56,882 bases of DNA from [Clostridium] ultunense DSM 10521. GTDB lineage: Bacteria; Bacillota; Clostridia; Tissierellales; Tepidimicrobiaceae. The translations under genes and the position numbers were made by a program. Position 1 is the stretch's first letter. Every line of letters begins with the position of its first letter. The stretch spans positions 117,027-173,908 of the forward strand of contig NZ_AZSU01000002.1 in the NCBI RefSeq assembly GCF_000511955.1. The letters run 5' to 3'. Positions 9,025 through 16,655 of the stretch are shown in pieces. The notes below the pieces were generated by a model. It was given only the letters and a program-made list of their open reading frames with translations. It was not told the DNA's origin and ran no database searches.

Positions 9025-9300
9025 ATGAAGAGAGGAAAAACAACAATTTTATTAACCATATTTACAATACTTGTATTAATAATTAGTGGATGTAGTTCAA
9101 AAAACCAAGAAGTAAATACAGAAACTTCAGAGTCCCAAGCTAAATTGGAAAACGAAACAATAACCATTGAACATAGTCTAGGAGAAACAATGGTAAAGAA
9201 AAACCCAAAGAATATAATAGTATTCGATTACGCTACATTGGATACTTTAGATAAAATGGGAGTTGAAATAAAAGGGTATTTTTTTATAATGGATAGGTAA
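9025..9300 (+). pseudogene. 5' fragment of a siderophore-binding lipoprotein gene
   Basis: A good ribosome site (AAAGAGGT) and a lipoprotein signal peptide with lipobox ISGC lead into the start of a YclQ/FpuA-like siderophore-binding protein (TITIEHSLGETMVKKNPKNI, then VVFDYATLDTLDKMGVEIKG in family style). Similarity stops at about residue 84, and seven unrelated residues (YFFIMDR) precede a stop. The family is normally about 310-320 residues, so most of the gene is gone and the truncated product could not bind a ligand. Confidence 0.85.
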
Positions 9301-9323
9301 GTATAGAATTAATATTTATCTTC

Positions 9324-9379
9324 TTGACAAACTTGTACGTACAGGTTATACTATAAATAACAGCACTTGTACGTACAGG
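9324..9379 (+). promoter_or_regulatory. Trehalose operon promoter with two TreR-type operators
   Basis: A consensus sigma-A promoter: TTGACA (9324-9329), 17-bp spacer, TATACT (9347-9352). The 15-bp sequence ACTTGTACGTACAGG occurs twice, at 9331-9345 inside the spacer and at 9365-9379 just downstream of the start region, 34 bp apart. It is palindromic around TGTACGTACA and resembles TreR operators, so TreR (gene at 12633) very probably binds both. Confidence 0.85.
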
Positions 9380-9428
9380 AGTAAAAGGTTTTCCCAATAT
9401 TGGTTTAAAAATTTGAGGGGGTAATAAT

Positions 9429-10865
9429 ATGTCTAAGTTTACCAATGATATTCATCAACTGATAAAATATATCGGTGGTAAAGAAAACATTGTAAACGTG
9501 TCCCATTGTGCTACACGATTACGCTTTGTATTGAAAGACCCTAAGAAGGCAGATATAGACAAAATTGAAGATATAAAATCTGTCAAAGGTTCCTTCACAC
9601 AAGCAGGTCAATTTCAAGTAATAATCGGAAATGAAGTATCTACATTTTATAATGAATTAATCCAAATAGCAGATATAGAAGAAGCTACAAAGGAAGACAC
9701 CAAAGTTGCAGGTAGACAAAACTTAAATCCTCTACAAAGGTTGGTATCCCATTTAGCAGAAATATTTGCTCCAATTATTCCCGCTATTGTAGTTGGAGGA
9801 CTTATACTTGGTTTTAGAAATATAATTGGAGATATAAAGATGCTAGAAGGTGGAACCAAAACTTTAACAGAGGTTTCCCAGTTTTGGGCAGGTACCCATC
9901 ATTTCCTATGGTTAATAGGGGAAGCCATATTCCATTTCCTACCTGTAGGCATTACTTGGTCTATAGCTAGAAAATCTGGTACCACACAAATTTTAGGAAT
10001 AGTATTAGGAATTACTTTAGTATCTCCCCAGCTATTAAATGCTTATGGTGTAGCAGGTGGAGCAGAAATACCAGTCTGGAATTTTGGCTTTGCTCAAGTA
10101 CAAATGATAGGATACCAAGCTCAAGTTATTCCAGCTATGTTAGCAGGATATTTACTAGTATTCCTAGAGAAGAAACTGCGTAAAGTAGTTCCAGAATATA
10201 TTTCAATGATAGTAGTACCATTTCTATCCTTGGTACCTACTGTATTAGTAGCTCATATAATATTAGGACCAGTTGGTTGGAAAATAGGTACAGTTATATC
10301 CAATGGAGTTTATGGTGGATTAACCTCAACAGTTAAATGGTTATTTGCAGCTTTATTTGGATTCCTATATGCTCCTTTAGTTATTACAGGACTCCACCAT
10401 ATGACCAATGCAATAGATTTACAATTGATGAGTGAATTTGGCGGTACTAACCTATGGCCTATGATAGCTCTATCCAACATAGCCCAAGGTTCTGCAGTTT
10501 TAGCTATTATATTCCTAAATAAGAAGAATGAAGAAGAAAAGCAAGTCTCTATACCAGCTACAATATCCGCATATTTAGGGGTAACAGAGCCAGCCATGTT
10601 TGGAATAAATCTAAAATATAGCTATCCATTTTTAGGGGCTATGATAGGTTCAGCATTGGCAGCCATCTTCTCTGTAGGAACGGGAGTTATGGCCAATTCC
10701 ATAGGTGTTGGAGGATTACCAGGAATACTTTCCATTCAACCTCAACATATGGGTAAGTTTGCCATCGCCATGCTAATAGCCATAATAGTACCCTTTGGAT
10801 TGACTATGGTATTATCCAAGAATAAAAAATGGGCAAATAAGGAACTAGCCAAGCATAAAGGATAA
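9429..10865 (+). CDS. treP: PTS trehalose-specific EIIBC component
   Basis: Membrane permease of 478 residues that imports trehalose and phosphorylates it to trehalose-6-phosphate. The N-terminal EIIB domain carries the phosphorylation cysteine Cys27 in VSHCATRLRF. A linker (about 85-105) leads to the EIIC domain with about ten membrane segments (105-470). No EIIA domain is fused, so a glucose-type EIIA encoded elsewhere must donate phosphate. Trehalose specificity is assigned from the adjoining phosphotrehalase and TreR genes. It is first in the operon; a hairpin at 10871-10899 separates it from treC. Confidence 0.92.
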   Translation: MSKFTNDIHQLIKYIGGKENIVNVSHCATRLRFVLKDPKKADIDKIEDIKSVKGSFTQAGQFQVIIGNEVSTFYNELIQIADIEEATKEDTKVAGRQNLNPLQRLVSHLAEIFAPIIPAIVVGGLILGFRNIIGDIKMLEGGTKTLTEVSQFWAGTHHFLWLIGEAIFHFLPVGITWSIARKSGTTQILGIVLGITLVSPQLLNAYGVAGGAEIPVWNFGFAQVQMIGYQAQVIPAMLAGYLLVFLEKKLRKVVPEYISMIVVPFLSLVPTVLVAHIILGPVGWKIGTVISNGVYGGLTSTVKWLFAALFGFLYAPLVITGLHHMTNAIDLQLMSEFGGTNLWPMIALSNIAQGSAVLAIIFLNKKNEEEKQVSIPATISAYLGVTEPAMFGINLKYSYPFLGAMIGSALAAIFSVGTGVMANSIGVGGLPGILSIQPQHMGKFAIAMLIAIIVPFGLTMVLSKNKKWANKELAKHKG

Positions 10866-10870
10866 AAACT

Positions 10871-10899
10871 AAAAGAAGGAGCTAAAACCTCCTTCTTTT
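10871..10899 (+). terminator. Intra-operon hairpin between treP and treC
   Basis: AAAAGAAGGAG (10871-10881) pairs with CTCCTTCTTTT (10889-10899), followed by T. The distance and co-direction of treC suggest a partial terminator or an mRNA-stabilising end that tunes treP relative to treC. Confidence 0.6.
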
Positions 10900-10931
10900 T
10901 TAGATATAATATACGAAGGAGAGAACTTACT

Positions 10932-12596
10932 ATGAAAGATTTCAAAAAATCTGTAATATATCAAATATATCCAAAATCCTTTAAGGATTCCAATGGAGAT
11001 GGAATTGGAGATTTAAAAGGAGTAACAGAGAAAATTGGCTACCTAAAGGAGTTAGGAGTAGACTATATCTGGCTTACACCCTTCTATCTATCTCCTCAAA
11101 AGGACAATGGCTACGATGTAGCAGATTATAGAAATATAGATCCTCAATTTGGAACCATGGAAGATTTTGAAGAAATGGTAAAGGTAGCCGAAAAAAATAG
11201 AATAGGTATAATGTTAGATTTGGTTTTTAACCATACATCTACTGAACATAAATGGTTTAAAAAGGCTTTGGCCGGAGATGAAGAATATAAAAATTATTAT
11301 ATATTTAGAGAGCCTAAAGATGGAAAAGAGCCTACCAATTGGTTATCTAAATTTGGCGGTTCTGCATGGCAATATGTAGAAGAATTTGATGAATATTACC
11401 TTCATTTATTCCACAAAACCCAAGCAGACCTTAATTGGGATAATTCAAAGGTAAGAAAAGAAGTATATGATATAGTTAACTTTTGGATAGATAAAGGAGT
11501 TAAAGGTTTTAGACTAGATGTTATAAATCTAATATCTAAACCATATGAATTCGAAGACGATTTAGAAGGAGATGGCAGAAGATTCTATACCGATGGCCCT
11601 AGAGTCCATGAATATATAAAGGAATTAAATAGAAATACCTTTGGTCCACGGAAAGATATAATTACTGTAGGGGAGATGTCTTCCACGGATATTGAAAACT
11701 GTATCAGGTATTCAAACCCTAAGGAAAAAGAATTATCCATGGTATTCAATTTCCACCATCTTAAGGTGGATTATAAAGATGGAGATAAATGGTCTTTAAT
11801 GGACTTTGATTTTATAGAATTAAAACGAATATTAATAGATTGGCAATTAGGTATGGAAAGAGGCAATGGATGGAATGCTCTATTTTGGTGTAATCACGAT
11901 CAACCTAGAGCTATATCCCGATTTGGTGACGATGGAAAATACCTAGAGGAATCGGCTAAAATGCTAGCCACTGCTCTCCATATGTTGAGAGGAACACCCT
12001 ATATATATCAAGGAGAGGAAATAGGTATGACCAATTCCTATTTTGATAAAATCGAAGACTATAGGGATGTGGAATCCATACAATACTATCATATATTGAA
12101 AGATAAAGGCATAAGTCATGATAAGATAATGGCCATTTTACAGTCTAAATCCAGAGACAATGCTAGAACTCCTATGCAATGGAACCATGAGGATAACGGA
12201 GGATTTACTACAGCCAAGCCTTGGATTTCCGTAAATCCTAATTATAAAGATATAAATGTAGAGAAAGCGTTAAAGGACAAGGATTCCATTTTTTATCATT
12301 ATAAAGAATTAATAAGATTAAGGAAGGAGTACAATATAATTTCTCACGGTAGTTTCAGACCTCTTTATGAGGACCATAATCAAATATTTGCATATATGAG
12401 GAACTATGGGGAGGAAAAGCTCCTAGTCATTAACAATTTCTATAAAGGGGAAACCCTATTTAAACTACCAGAGGATATGGACTTAGACGGGCTGAAAATA
12501 AAGATATTGATTTCCAACTATAAAGATTCTAGTAAGGATATTGAAAACCTAAAATTAAGACCCTATGAATCCATAGTATATTATATTGAAAAATAA
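10932..12596 (+). CDS. treC: Alpha,alpha-phosphotrehalase
   Basis: Cytoplasmic GH13 enzyme of 554 residues that splits trehalose-6-phosphate into glucose and glucose-6-phosphate. It shows the nucleophile Asp196 in GFRLDVINLISK, the acid/base Glu248 in VGEMSS and the transition-state Asp in WCNHDQPR. DLVFNHTS (96-103) and TPFYLSPQKDNGYD (49-62) are the other GH13 conserved blocks. The length fits TreC/TreA (about 550-560). ATG 10932 has a GAAGGAGAG site. It is the second gene of the trehalose operon. Confidence 0.94.
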   Translation: MKDFKKSVIYQIYPKSFKDSNGDGIGDLKGVTEKIGYLKELGVDYIWLTPFYLSPQKDNGYDVADYRNIDPQFGTMEDFEEMVKVAEKNRIGIMLDLVFNHTSTEHKWFKKALAGDEEYKNYYIFREPKDGKEPTNWLSKFGGSAWQYVEEFDEYYLHLFHKTQADLNWDNSKVRKEVYDIVNFWIDKGVKGFRLDVINLISKPYEFEDDLEGDGRRFYTDGPRVHEYIKELNRNTFGPRKDIITVGEMSSTDIENCIRYSNPKEKELSMVFNFHHLKVDYKDGDKWSLMDFDFIELKRILIDWQLGMERGNGWNALFWCNHDQPRAISRFGDDGKYLEESAKMLATALHMLRGTPYIYQGEEIGMTNSYFDKIEDYRDVESIQYYHILKDKGISHDKIMAILQSKSRDNARTPMQWNHEDNGGFTTAKPWISVNPNYKDINVEKALKDKDSIFYHYKELIRLRKEYNIISHGSFRPLYEDHNQIFAYMRNYGEEKLLVINNFYKGETLFKLPEDMDLDGLKIKILISNYKDSSKDIENLKLRPYESIVYYIEK

Positions 12597-12632
12597 TTTT
12601 GGTAATGGTACTATTAATTAAGGTGATATAGA

Positions 12633-13343
12633 ATGGAAGTCAAATATTTAAGTATTTATAACGATATAATGGATTCAATAGAGAATAAAATAATAAAACC
12701 TGGAGAAAAACTTCCCTCTGAAAATGAGTTAATGCAAAAATATGATGTATCTAGGGATACAGTAAGAAAAGCCTTAGATCTATTAGAGGGAAATGGATAT
12801 ATTCATAAAATAAAAGGGAAAGGTTCTTTTGTACTGGATATAGACAAATTAGATTTTCCTATAACGGGAATAATAACCTTTAAGGAATTATCTGAAAAAA
12901 TGGGTGTAAGCTCTAAAACTATAGTTCATGAATTAGACCTTATCGAACCAGATAAATTTTTAGTGAAAAAGTTAGAACTATCTAAAGAGGATTTAATCTG
13001 GCGAGTTATAAGAGCTAGAGAAATCGATAATAAAAAGATAATTTTGGACAAGGATTATTTCAATAACCGATATGTGCCTAATTTGACCAAGGAAGTATGT
13101 AAAAGTTCAATCTATGAATATTTAGAAAAGGATCTAAGGTTAACCATTGGATTCGCTAAAAAGGAGATAACCGTACAACAGGTATCCAATGAAGATAAGG
13201 AATACTTAGATTTAGAAGGCTATAATATGGTAGTAGTGGTTAAATCTTATACCTATTTAGACGATATGAATTTATTCCAATATACCGAATCTAGACATAG
13301 ACCGGACAAATTCAGGTTTGTTGATTTTGCAAGGAGAAAATGA
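12633..13343 (+). CDS. treR: Trehalose operon repressor TreR (GntR family)
   Basis: 236 residues: an N-terminal GntR winged helix (about 1-70, LPSENELMQKYDVSRDTVRKA followed by GYIHKIKGKGSFV) and a C-terminal UTRA effector domain (about 90-236). The family representative binds trehalose-6-phosphate to release DNA. It is the last gene of the trehalose operon, 36 bp after treC, so it is probably autoregulated through the twin operators at 9331-9379. A strong terminator follows at 13342-13361. Confidence 0.92.
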   Translation: MEVKYLSIYNDIMDSIENKIIKPGEKLPSENELMQKYDVSRDTVRKALDLLEGNGYIHKIKGKGSFVLDIDKLDFPITGIITFKELSEKMGVSSKTIVHELDLIEPDKFLVKKLELSKEDLIWRVIRAREIDNKKIILDKDYFNNRYVPNLTKEVCKSSIYEYLEKDLRLTIGFAKKEITVQQVSNEDKEYLDLEGYNMVVVVKSYTYLDDMNLFQYTESRHRPDKFRFVDFARRK

Positions 13344-13368
13344 GATTAGAAGAATAATCTCTTTTTTT
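13342..13368 (+). terminator. Terminator of the trehalose operon
   Basis: GAGATTA (13342-13348) pairs with TAATCTC (13355-13361), followed by seven T. Confidence 0.85.
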
Positions 13369-13447
13369 CCTTTTTTTGTTCTATAATATTTAAATATAAA
13401 ATAATTATATAAATAAGCATGATACAATTCTTCTATAGGGTGGGAAA

Positions 13448-14179
13448 ATGAATAGAAAATCGAGAATTTATGTAATCAAATTGAATAGGAAAATTTTGAT
13501 TTTAATGGCCTTGCTATTATTTTTAATTATAGGGATAATAATTTTTAAAAACTCTAAAGTTTTAAAAATATTTAGCTATAGATCTAAACAAACCATTGTA
13601 ATCGATCCAGGTCATGGAGGTATAGATGGAGGTACTGGTAATCCAAAGGATATTCTAGAAAAGGATATTAACCTTGATATTGGATTAAAGCTAAAAAAAG
13701 AATTATTAGTTGAGGGATTCAATGTAGTTATGACAAGGGAAAAAGATGAATCCCTAGAAGATTTAAGCAATATCAATTCATCCAGATATAGACGGGATTT
13801 AAACGCAAGGCAATCTATTATCAATAGCAGCAAACCTTTAGTCTATGTAAGCATACATGTAAACTCCAGTAAAAGTCCTTCGGCTAGAGGTGTGAAAGTA
13901 TACCATTTCCCAGGTTCTGAAGAAGGCAAAAATTTAGCAGAAGCAATATCCAGTTCAGTAGATATATACCTATATGAAAAATTTTTAAAAGATGATAATT
14001 TAATATCTGAAGTATTATCGGAGAATTTCTACATACTAAGGGAAACCAAATATACAGGAGTATTGGTAGAAGCAGGATTTATAACTAATGTAGAAGATAA
14101 TAGGTTACTAAAAGATGACAAATATAAGGAGAAATTAGCTTTTGCTATAAAAAAAGGAATACTTGAGTATTTAAAATGA
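13448..14179 (+). CDS. cwlD: N-acetylmuramoyl-L-alanine amidase, CwlD-type
   Basis: 243 residues: a single N-terminal membrane anchor (about 14-33) and an Amidase_3 domain (about 48-240). Zinc ligands His56 (DPGHGG), Glu71 and His135 (SIHVNS), and catalytic Glu206 (VEAGF), are all present. CwlD works outside the membrane during spore formation, cleaving the peptide side chains that are later turned into muramic-delta-lactam of the cortex; size and topology fit that role. Start ATG 13448 after GGGTGGG. It is monocistronic. Confidence 0.88.
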   Translation: MNRKSRIYVIKLNRKILILMALLLFLIIGIIIFKNSKVLKIFSYRSKQTIVIDPGHGGIDGGTGNPKDILEKDINLDIGLKLKKELLVEGFNVVMTREKDESLEDLSNINSSRYRRDLNARQSIINSSKPLVYVSIHVNSSKSPSARGVKVYHFPGSEEGKNLAEAISSSVDIYLYEKFLKDDNLISEVLSENFYILRETKYTGVLVEAGFITNVEDNRLLKDDKYKEKLAFAIKKGILEYLK

Positions 14180-14213
14180 GTCAGGTGATAGCAGTTAAAC
14201 TATCATCTGACTC
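14178..14213 (+). terminator. Hairpin after the cwlD-type gene
   Basis: A 14-bp stem (GAGTCAGGTGATAG with CTATCATCTGACTC, one G-U pair) starts inside the stop codon. Only a weak T stretch follows. Confidence 0.65.
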
Positions 14214-14556
14214 ATAATTTATCTAGAACACCTCTGTTTCTCCATACCTTATGTCCAAAGGTAAATATTCTATTTGCCCATCATTACTAATTCCCTAACC
14301 TTCAACGGTAAATTTATAATTAAGGCCCAAATTATCCTTAGCTACTATGAAAAAGATAATAGTATCACCTTCCTATCAACTGATATAACTGGTATAGCGT
14401 AATGTAAATACCGATTAAATAATACCCAATCCATATTTATCGACAAAAATTTAACTAAAAATGGTTTATGCCCATAATTAGAGGGTAAAGGTATTATAGA
14501 TAATTCTTATCAATCACATAGACTTGATAGAATTTATTAATGTAGGAGGTGTTTTT
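14214..14556. other. Intergenic region before prxU with a possible gene remnant and a Fur/PerR-like box
   Basis: No intact gene. On the minus strand 14222-14370 reads as protein-like sequence (DTIIFFIVAKDNLGLNYKF, then after an in-frame stop ISNDGQIEYLPLDIRYGE), suggesting a decayed coding remnant of unknown identity. AGATAATTCTTATCA at 14498-14512 matches the 7-1-7 Fur box at 13 of 15 positions and lies 45 bp before the prxU start. Confidence 0.4.
14498..14512. promoter_or_regulatory. Fur/PerR-like box upstream of prxU
   Basis: AGATAATTCTTATCA compares with the Fur consensus TGATAATNATTATCA. PerR uses a similar inverted repeat to control peroxiredoxins, so peroxide or iron control of prxU is plausible. 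I could not place the -35 and -10 boxes securely. Confidence 0.4.
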
Positions 14557-15270
14557 GTGCCTGAAGAATTTAAAGCAGGATGTCAAAGACCAGCAATAAA
14601 AAAAGATATTATTGAAGAGGAAAAGACTGAAGAAAAATCAATTATTAAGGAGGAAGATTATATGATTAAGGTTGGAAAACCAGCACCAGATTTTACTATC
14701 CCAGCATATCATAATGGAAATTTTGTTGATTTAAGCCTTTCTGAATTTAAAGGAAAATGGGTATTGCTATGTTTCTATCCAGGAGATTTCACCTTTGTCT
14801 GAGCTACTGAAGTGTCAGCAGTTGCTGACAAATATAAGGAATTACAAGAATTAGGAGTAGAAGTTATATCCATTAGTGTAGATAGCGTATTTGTTCATAA
14901 AATGTGGAACGAACATGAATTATCCAAGATGATAGATGGAGATATTCCATTCCCAATGGGTTCCGACCAAGATGGATCAGTAGGGAAAAAATATGGTATC
15001 TATGACGAAGACAGTGGAGTAGAAACAAGAGGTAGATTTATAATCGATCCAGATGGAATAGTTCAAGGTTTTGAAGTACTTACTCCTCCGGTAGGAAGGA
15101 ATATAAGTGAAACTATAAGACAAATTAAAGCATTCCAATTAGTAAGGGAATCCGAGGGAACTGAAGTTACTCCAGCTGGATGGAAACCAGGCAAGAAAAC
15201 ATTAAAGCCACGTCCAGGACTAGTTGGAAAGGTATGGGAAGAGTGGACTGTAGATGAAGTAGATAAATAA
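14557..15270 (+). CDS. prxU: Selenocysteine-containing peroxiredoxin PrxU (UGA = Sec)
   Basis: Thiol-type peroxidase that reduces peroxides with thioredoxin-family partners. One frame runs from GTG 14557 (AGGAGGTG site at 14544) to TAA 15270, interrupted only by TGA 14800-14802. That codon falls where peroxiredoxins have the peroxidatic Cys: GDFTFV-U-ATE versus the usual TFVCPTE. It is therefore read as Sec82, giving 237 residues. A 7-bp hairpin begins 10 nt after the UGA. ATG 14662, with its own AAGGAGGA, would give a 202-residue form lacking the charged N-terminal extension. The usual resolving-Cys motif VCPAGW reads VTPAGW. A terminator follows at 15276-15309. Confidence 0.92.
14813..14830 (+). 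promoter_or_regulatory. Bacterial SECIS hairpin of prxU
   Basis: TGTCAGC (14813-14819) pairs perfectly with GCTGACA (14824-14830), leaving loop AGTT. It starts 10 nt after the UGA and has G-U in the loop, the geometry expected for SelB recognition in bacteria. Confidence 0.75.
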
Positions 15271-15275
15271 TCGAT

Positions 15276-15309
15276 AAAAATGAGTCAAGATTAATCTTGA
15301 CTCATTTTT
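15276..15309 (+). terminator. Terminator after prxU
   Basis: A 17-bp perfect stem (AAAAATGAGTCAAGATT with its complement), followed by T. Confidence 0.85.
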
Positions 15310-15393
15310 TTAACGAATAGGAAGTTTCTCCCTTATAAAATATTAATTAAAAAGAACTTTCCGTTATGAGTTTCAAGAAAAGCTTTTCCTATA

Positions 15394-15441
15394 TTGACAA
15401 AAATTAAATATAGTAATACAATTTAATTGGCATATGCCAAT
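15394..15441 (+). promoter_or_regulatory. Promoter and palindromic operator of the ORP-like operon
   Basis: TTGACA (15394-15399), 17-bp spacer, TACAAT (15417-15422). The perfect 16-bp palindrome ATTGGCATATGCCAAT occupies 15426-15441, starting 3 bp after the -10 box and so covering the start site. The same arrangement recurs at 25101-25148. Confidence 0.85.
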
Positions 15442-15464
15442 AACTATAGTGTGGAGGAGATGAA

Positions 15465-15827
15465 ATGAAAATAGCATTGTCTGCAAGTGGTAAGGATTTA
15501 GACAATAATTTAGATTTAAGGTTTGGAAGAAGCCCCTATTTTATTATTTACGATCTAGATACAGATCAATTTAATATTATGGAAAACAGGGGAGAAAGCT
15601 CTGGAGGCGGGGCTGGAATTGCAGCTGCACAACAATTGATAGATGAATCTGTAGAAGCAGTTATCAGCAGCAATATAGGACCTAATGCTTTTAATCTTTT
15701 ACAAAGCTCCGATATAAAAATGTATAAAGGAAATAGCATTCCATGTAAATTACTGGTTGAAATGTACAAGGAAGGGAAACTTCAAGAGATTAAAGAATCT
15801 GGACCTTCTCGAAAGGGTGGTTTTTAA
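15465..15827 (+). CDS. NifX/NifB-type dinitrogenase Fe-Mo cofactor family protein
   Basis: 120 residues, a single RNase H-like NifX/VnfX domain. It starts with MKIALSASGKDLDNNLDLRFGR and contains the family segment VEAVISSNIGPNAFNLL. In Desulfovibrio the orange protein of this family holds a Mo-Cu-sulfur cluster; no nitrogenase genes are visible here, so nitrogen fixation is not implied. It is the first gene of an operon with two ferredoxin-fused ATPases, which fits cluster handling or an ORP-like complex. ATG 15465 follows GGAGGAG. Its stop abuts the next start. Confidence 0.88.
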   Translation: MKIALSASGKDLDNNLDLRFGRSPYFIIYDLDTDQFNIMENRGESSGGGAGIAAAQQLIDESVEAVISSNIGPNAFNLLQSSDIKMYKGNSIPCKLLVEMYKEGKLQEIKESGPSRKGGF

Positions 15828-16655
15828 ATGAATATTGTAATTTTAAGCGGGAAAGGAGGAACGGGAAAGACCACAATCTCCACTAATTTAGCCCTATTGA
15901 TGAAGGCAAATTATATAGATTGTGATGTAGAAGAACCTAATGGATTCATATTTTTAAAACCAGAAAAAACCCAGGTTAAAGATGTCCAAGTAGAAGTACC
16001 AGATATAGACAAGGGTAAATGTACCCTTTGTGGAGATTGTGTAAAGGCTTGTAAATTTAATGCATTAGCCAGAGGAAAAGATAAAATTATATTATTCGAC
16101 AAACTATGTCATAGCTGTGGGGCTTGTGGATTAGCATGTCCTACAGGAGCTGTTGCATACAGAAAAAGGATTACTGGCATAATAGAAGAAGGAATAAAAG
16201 GTAATATGGTTCTTAAAAGAGGGATATTAAATATAGGGGAACCTATAGCTGTTCCTATTTTAAAAGAACTATTATCAGATATACCACAAAATGGGATAAA
16301 TATATTGGATAGTCCACCAGGAACTTCCTGTAATGTAGTGAATACCCTACATTATGCTGATAGGGCTATTTTAGTTACAGAGCCAACGGCTTTTGGATTA
16401 CATGATTTGAAGATGGCAGTAGAATTAGTCAAAACCCTTCATATCCCTTTTGGTTTGATCATAAATAAATATGATGAAAAAAATCAATATTTGAATAAAT
16501 ATATTGATGAAGAAAATATTAACCTACTGGGGCATATACCATATAAAAGAGAAATAGCAGAAAGTTACTCAAAGGGAGAAACTTTATTGGATCATGAGGA
16601 ATACAAAACAACTTTCCTTTATATTAAAGAAAAAATAGAGGAGGAACTATTATGA
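15828..16655 (+). CDS. MinD/Mrp-superfamily ATPase with inserted 2[4Fe-4S] ferredoxin domain (1)
   Basis: 275 residues. The deviant Walker A LSGKGGTGKTTIS (6-18) is typical of MinD/ParA/Mrp ATPases. A ferredoxin insert carries two CxxCxxCxxxC sets (Cys65/68/71/75 and Cys94/97/100/104), then the ATPase fold continues with LDSPPGTSCN and LVTEPTAFGLHDL. Homologues sit in the Desulfovibrio ORP operon. Its start directly follows the previous stop and its TGA overlaps the next ATG (ATGA), so translation is coupled. It probably forms a dimer or heterodimer with the next protein. Confidence 0.9.
   Translation: MNIVILSGKGGTGKTTISTNLALLMKANYIDCDVEEPNGFIFLKPEKTQVKDVQVEVPDIDKGKCTLCGDCVKACKFNALARGKDKIILFDKLCHSCGACGLACPTGAVAYRKRITGIIEEGIKGNMVLKRGILNIGEPIAVPILKELLSDIPQNGINILDSPPGTSCNVVNTLHYADRAILVTEPTAFGLHDLKMAVELVKTLHIPFGLIINKYDEKNQYLNKYIDEENINLLGHIPYKREIAESYSKGETLLDHEEYKTTFLYIKEKIEEELL

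Noticed and set aside
14557-14661. Dismissal of the prxU N-terminal extension as untranslated
   Set aside because: GTG 14557 has a stronger ribosome site (AGGAGGTG) than most genes here, so I kept the longer form while noting the ATG at 14662.
14800-14802. TGA in prxU as a nonsense mutation, sequencing error or tryptophan codon
   Set aside because: It falls exactly at the catalytic Cys position, is followed by a SECIS-like hairpin, and TGA ends other genes here (for example 16653-16655), so selenocysteine is the simplest reading.
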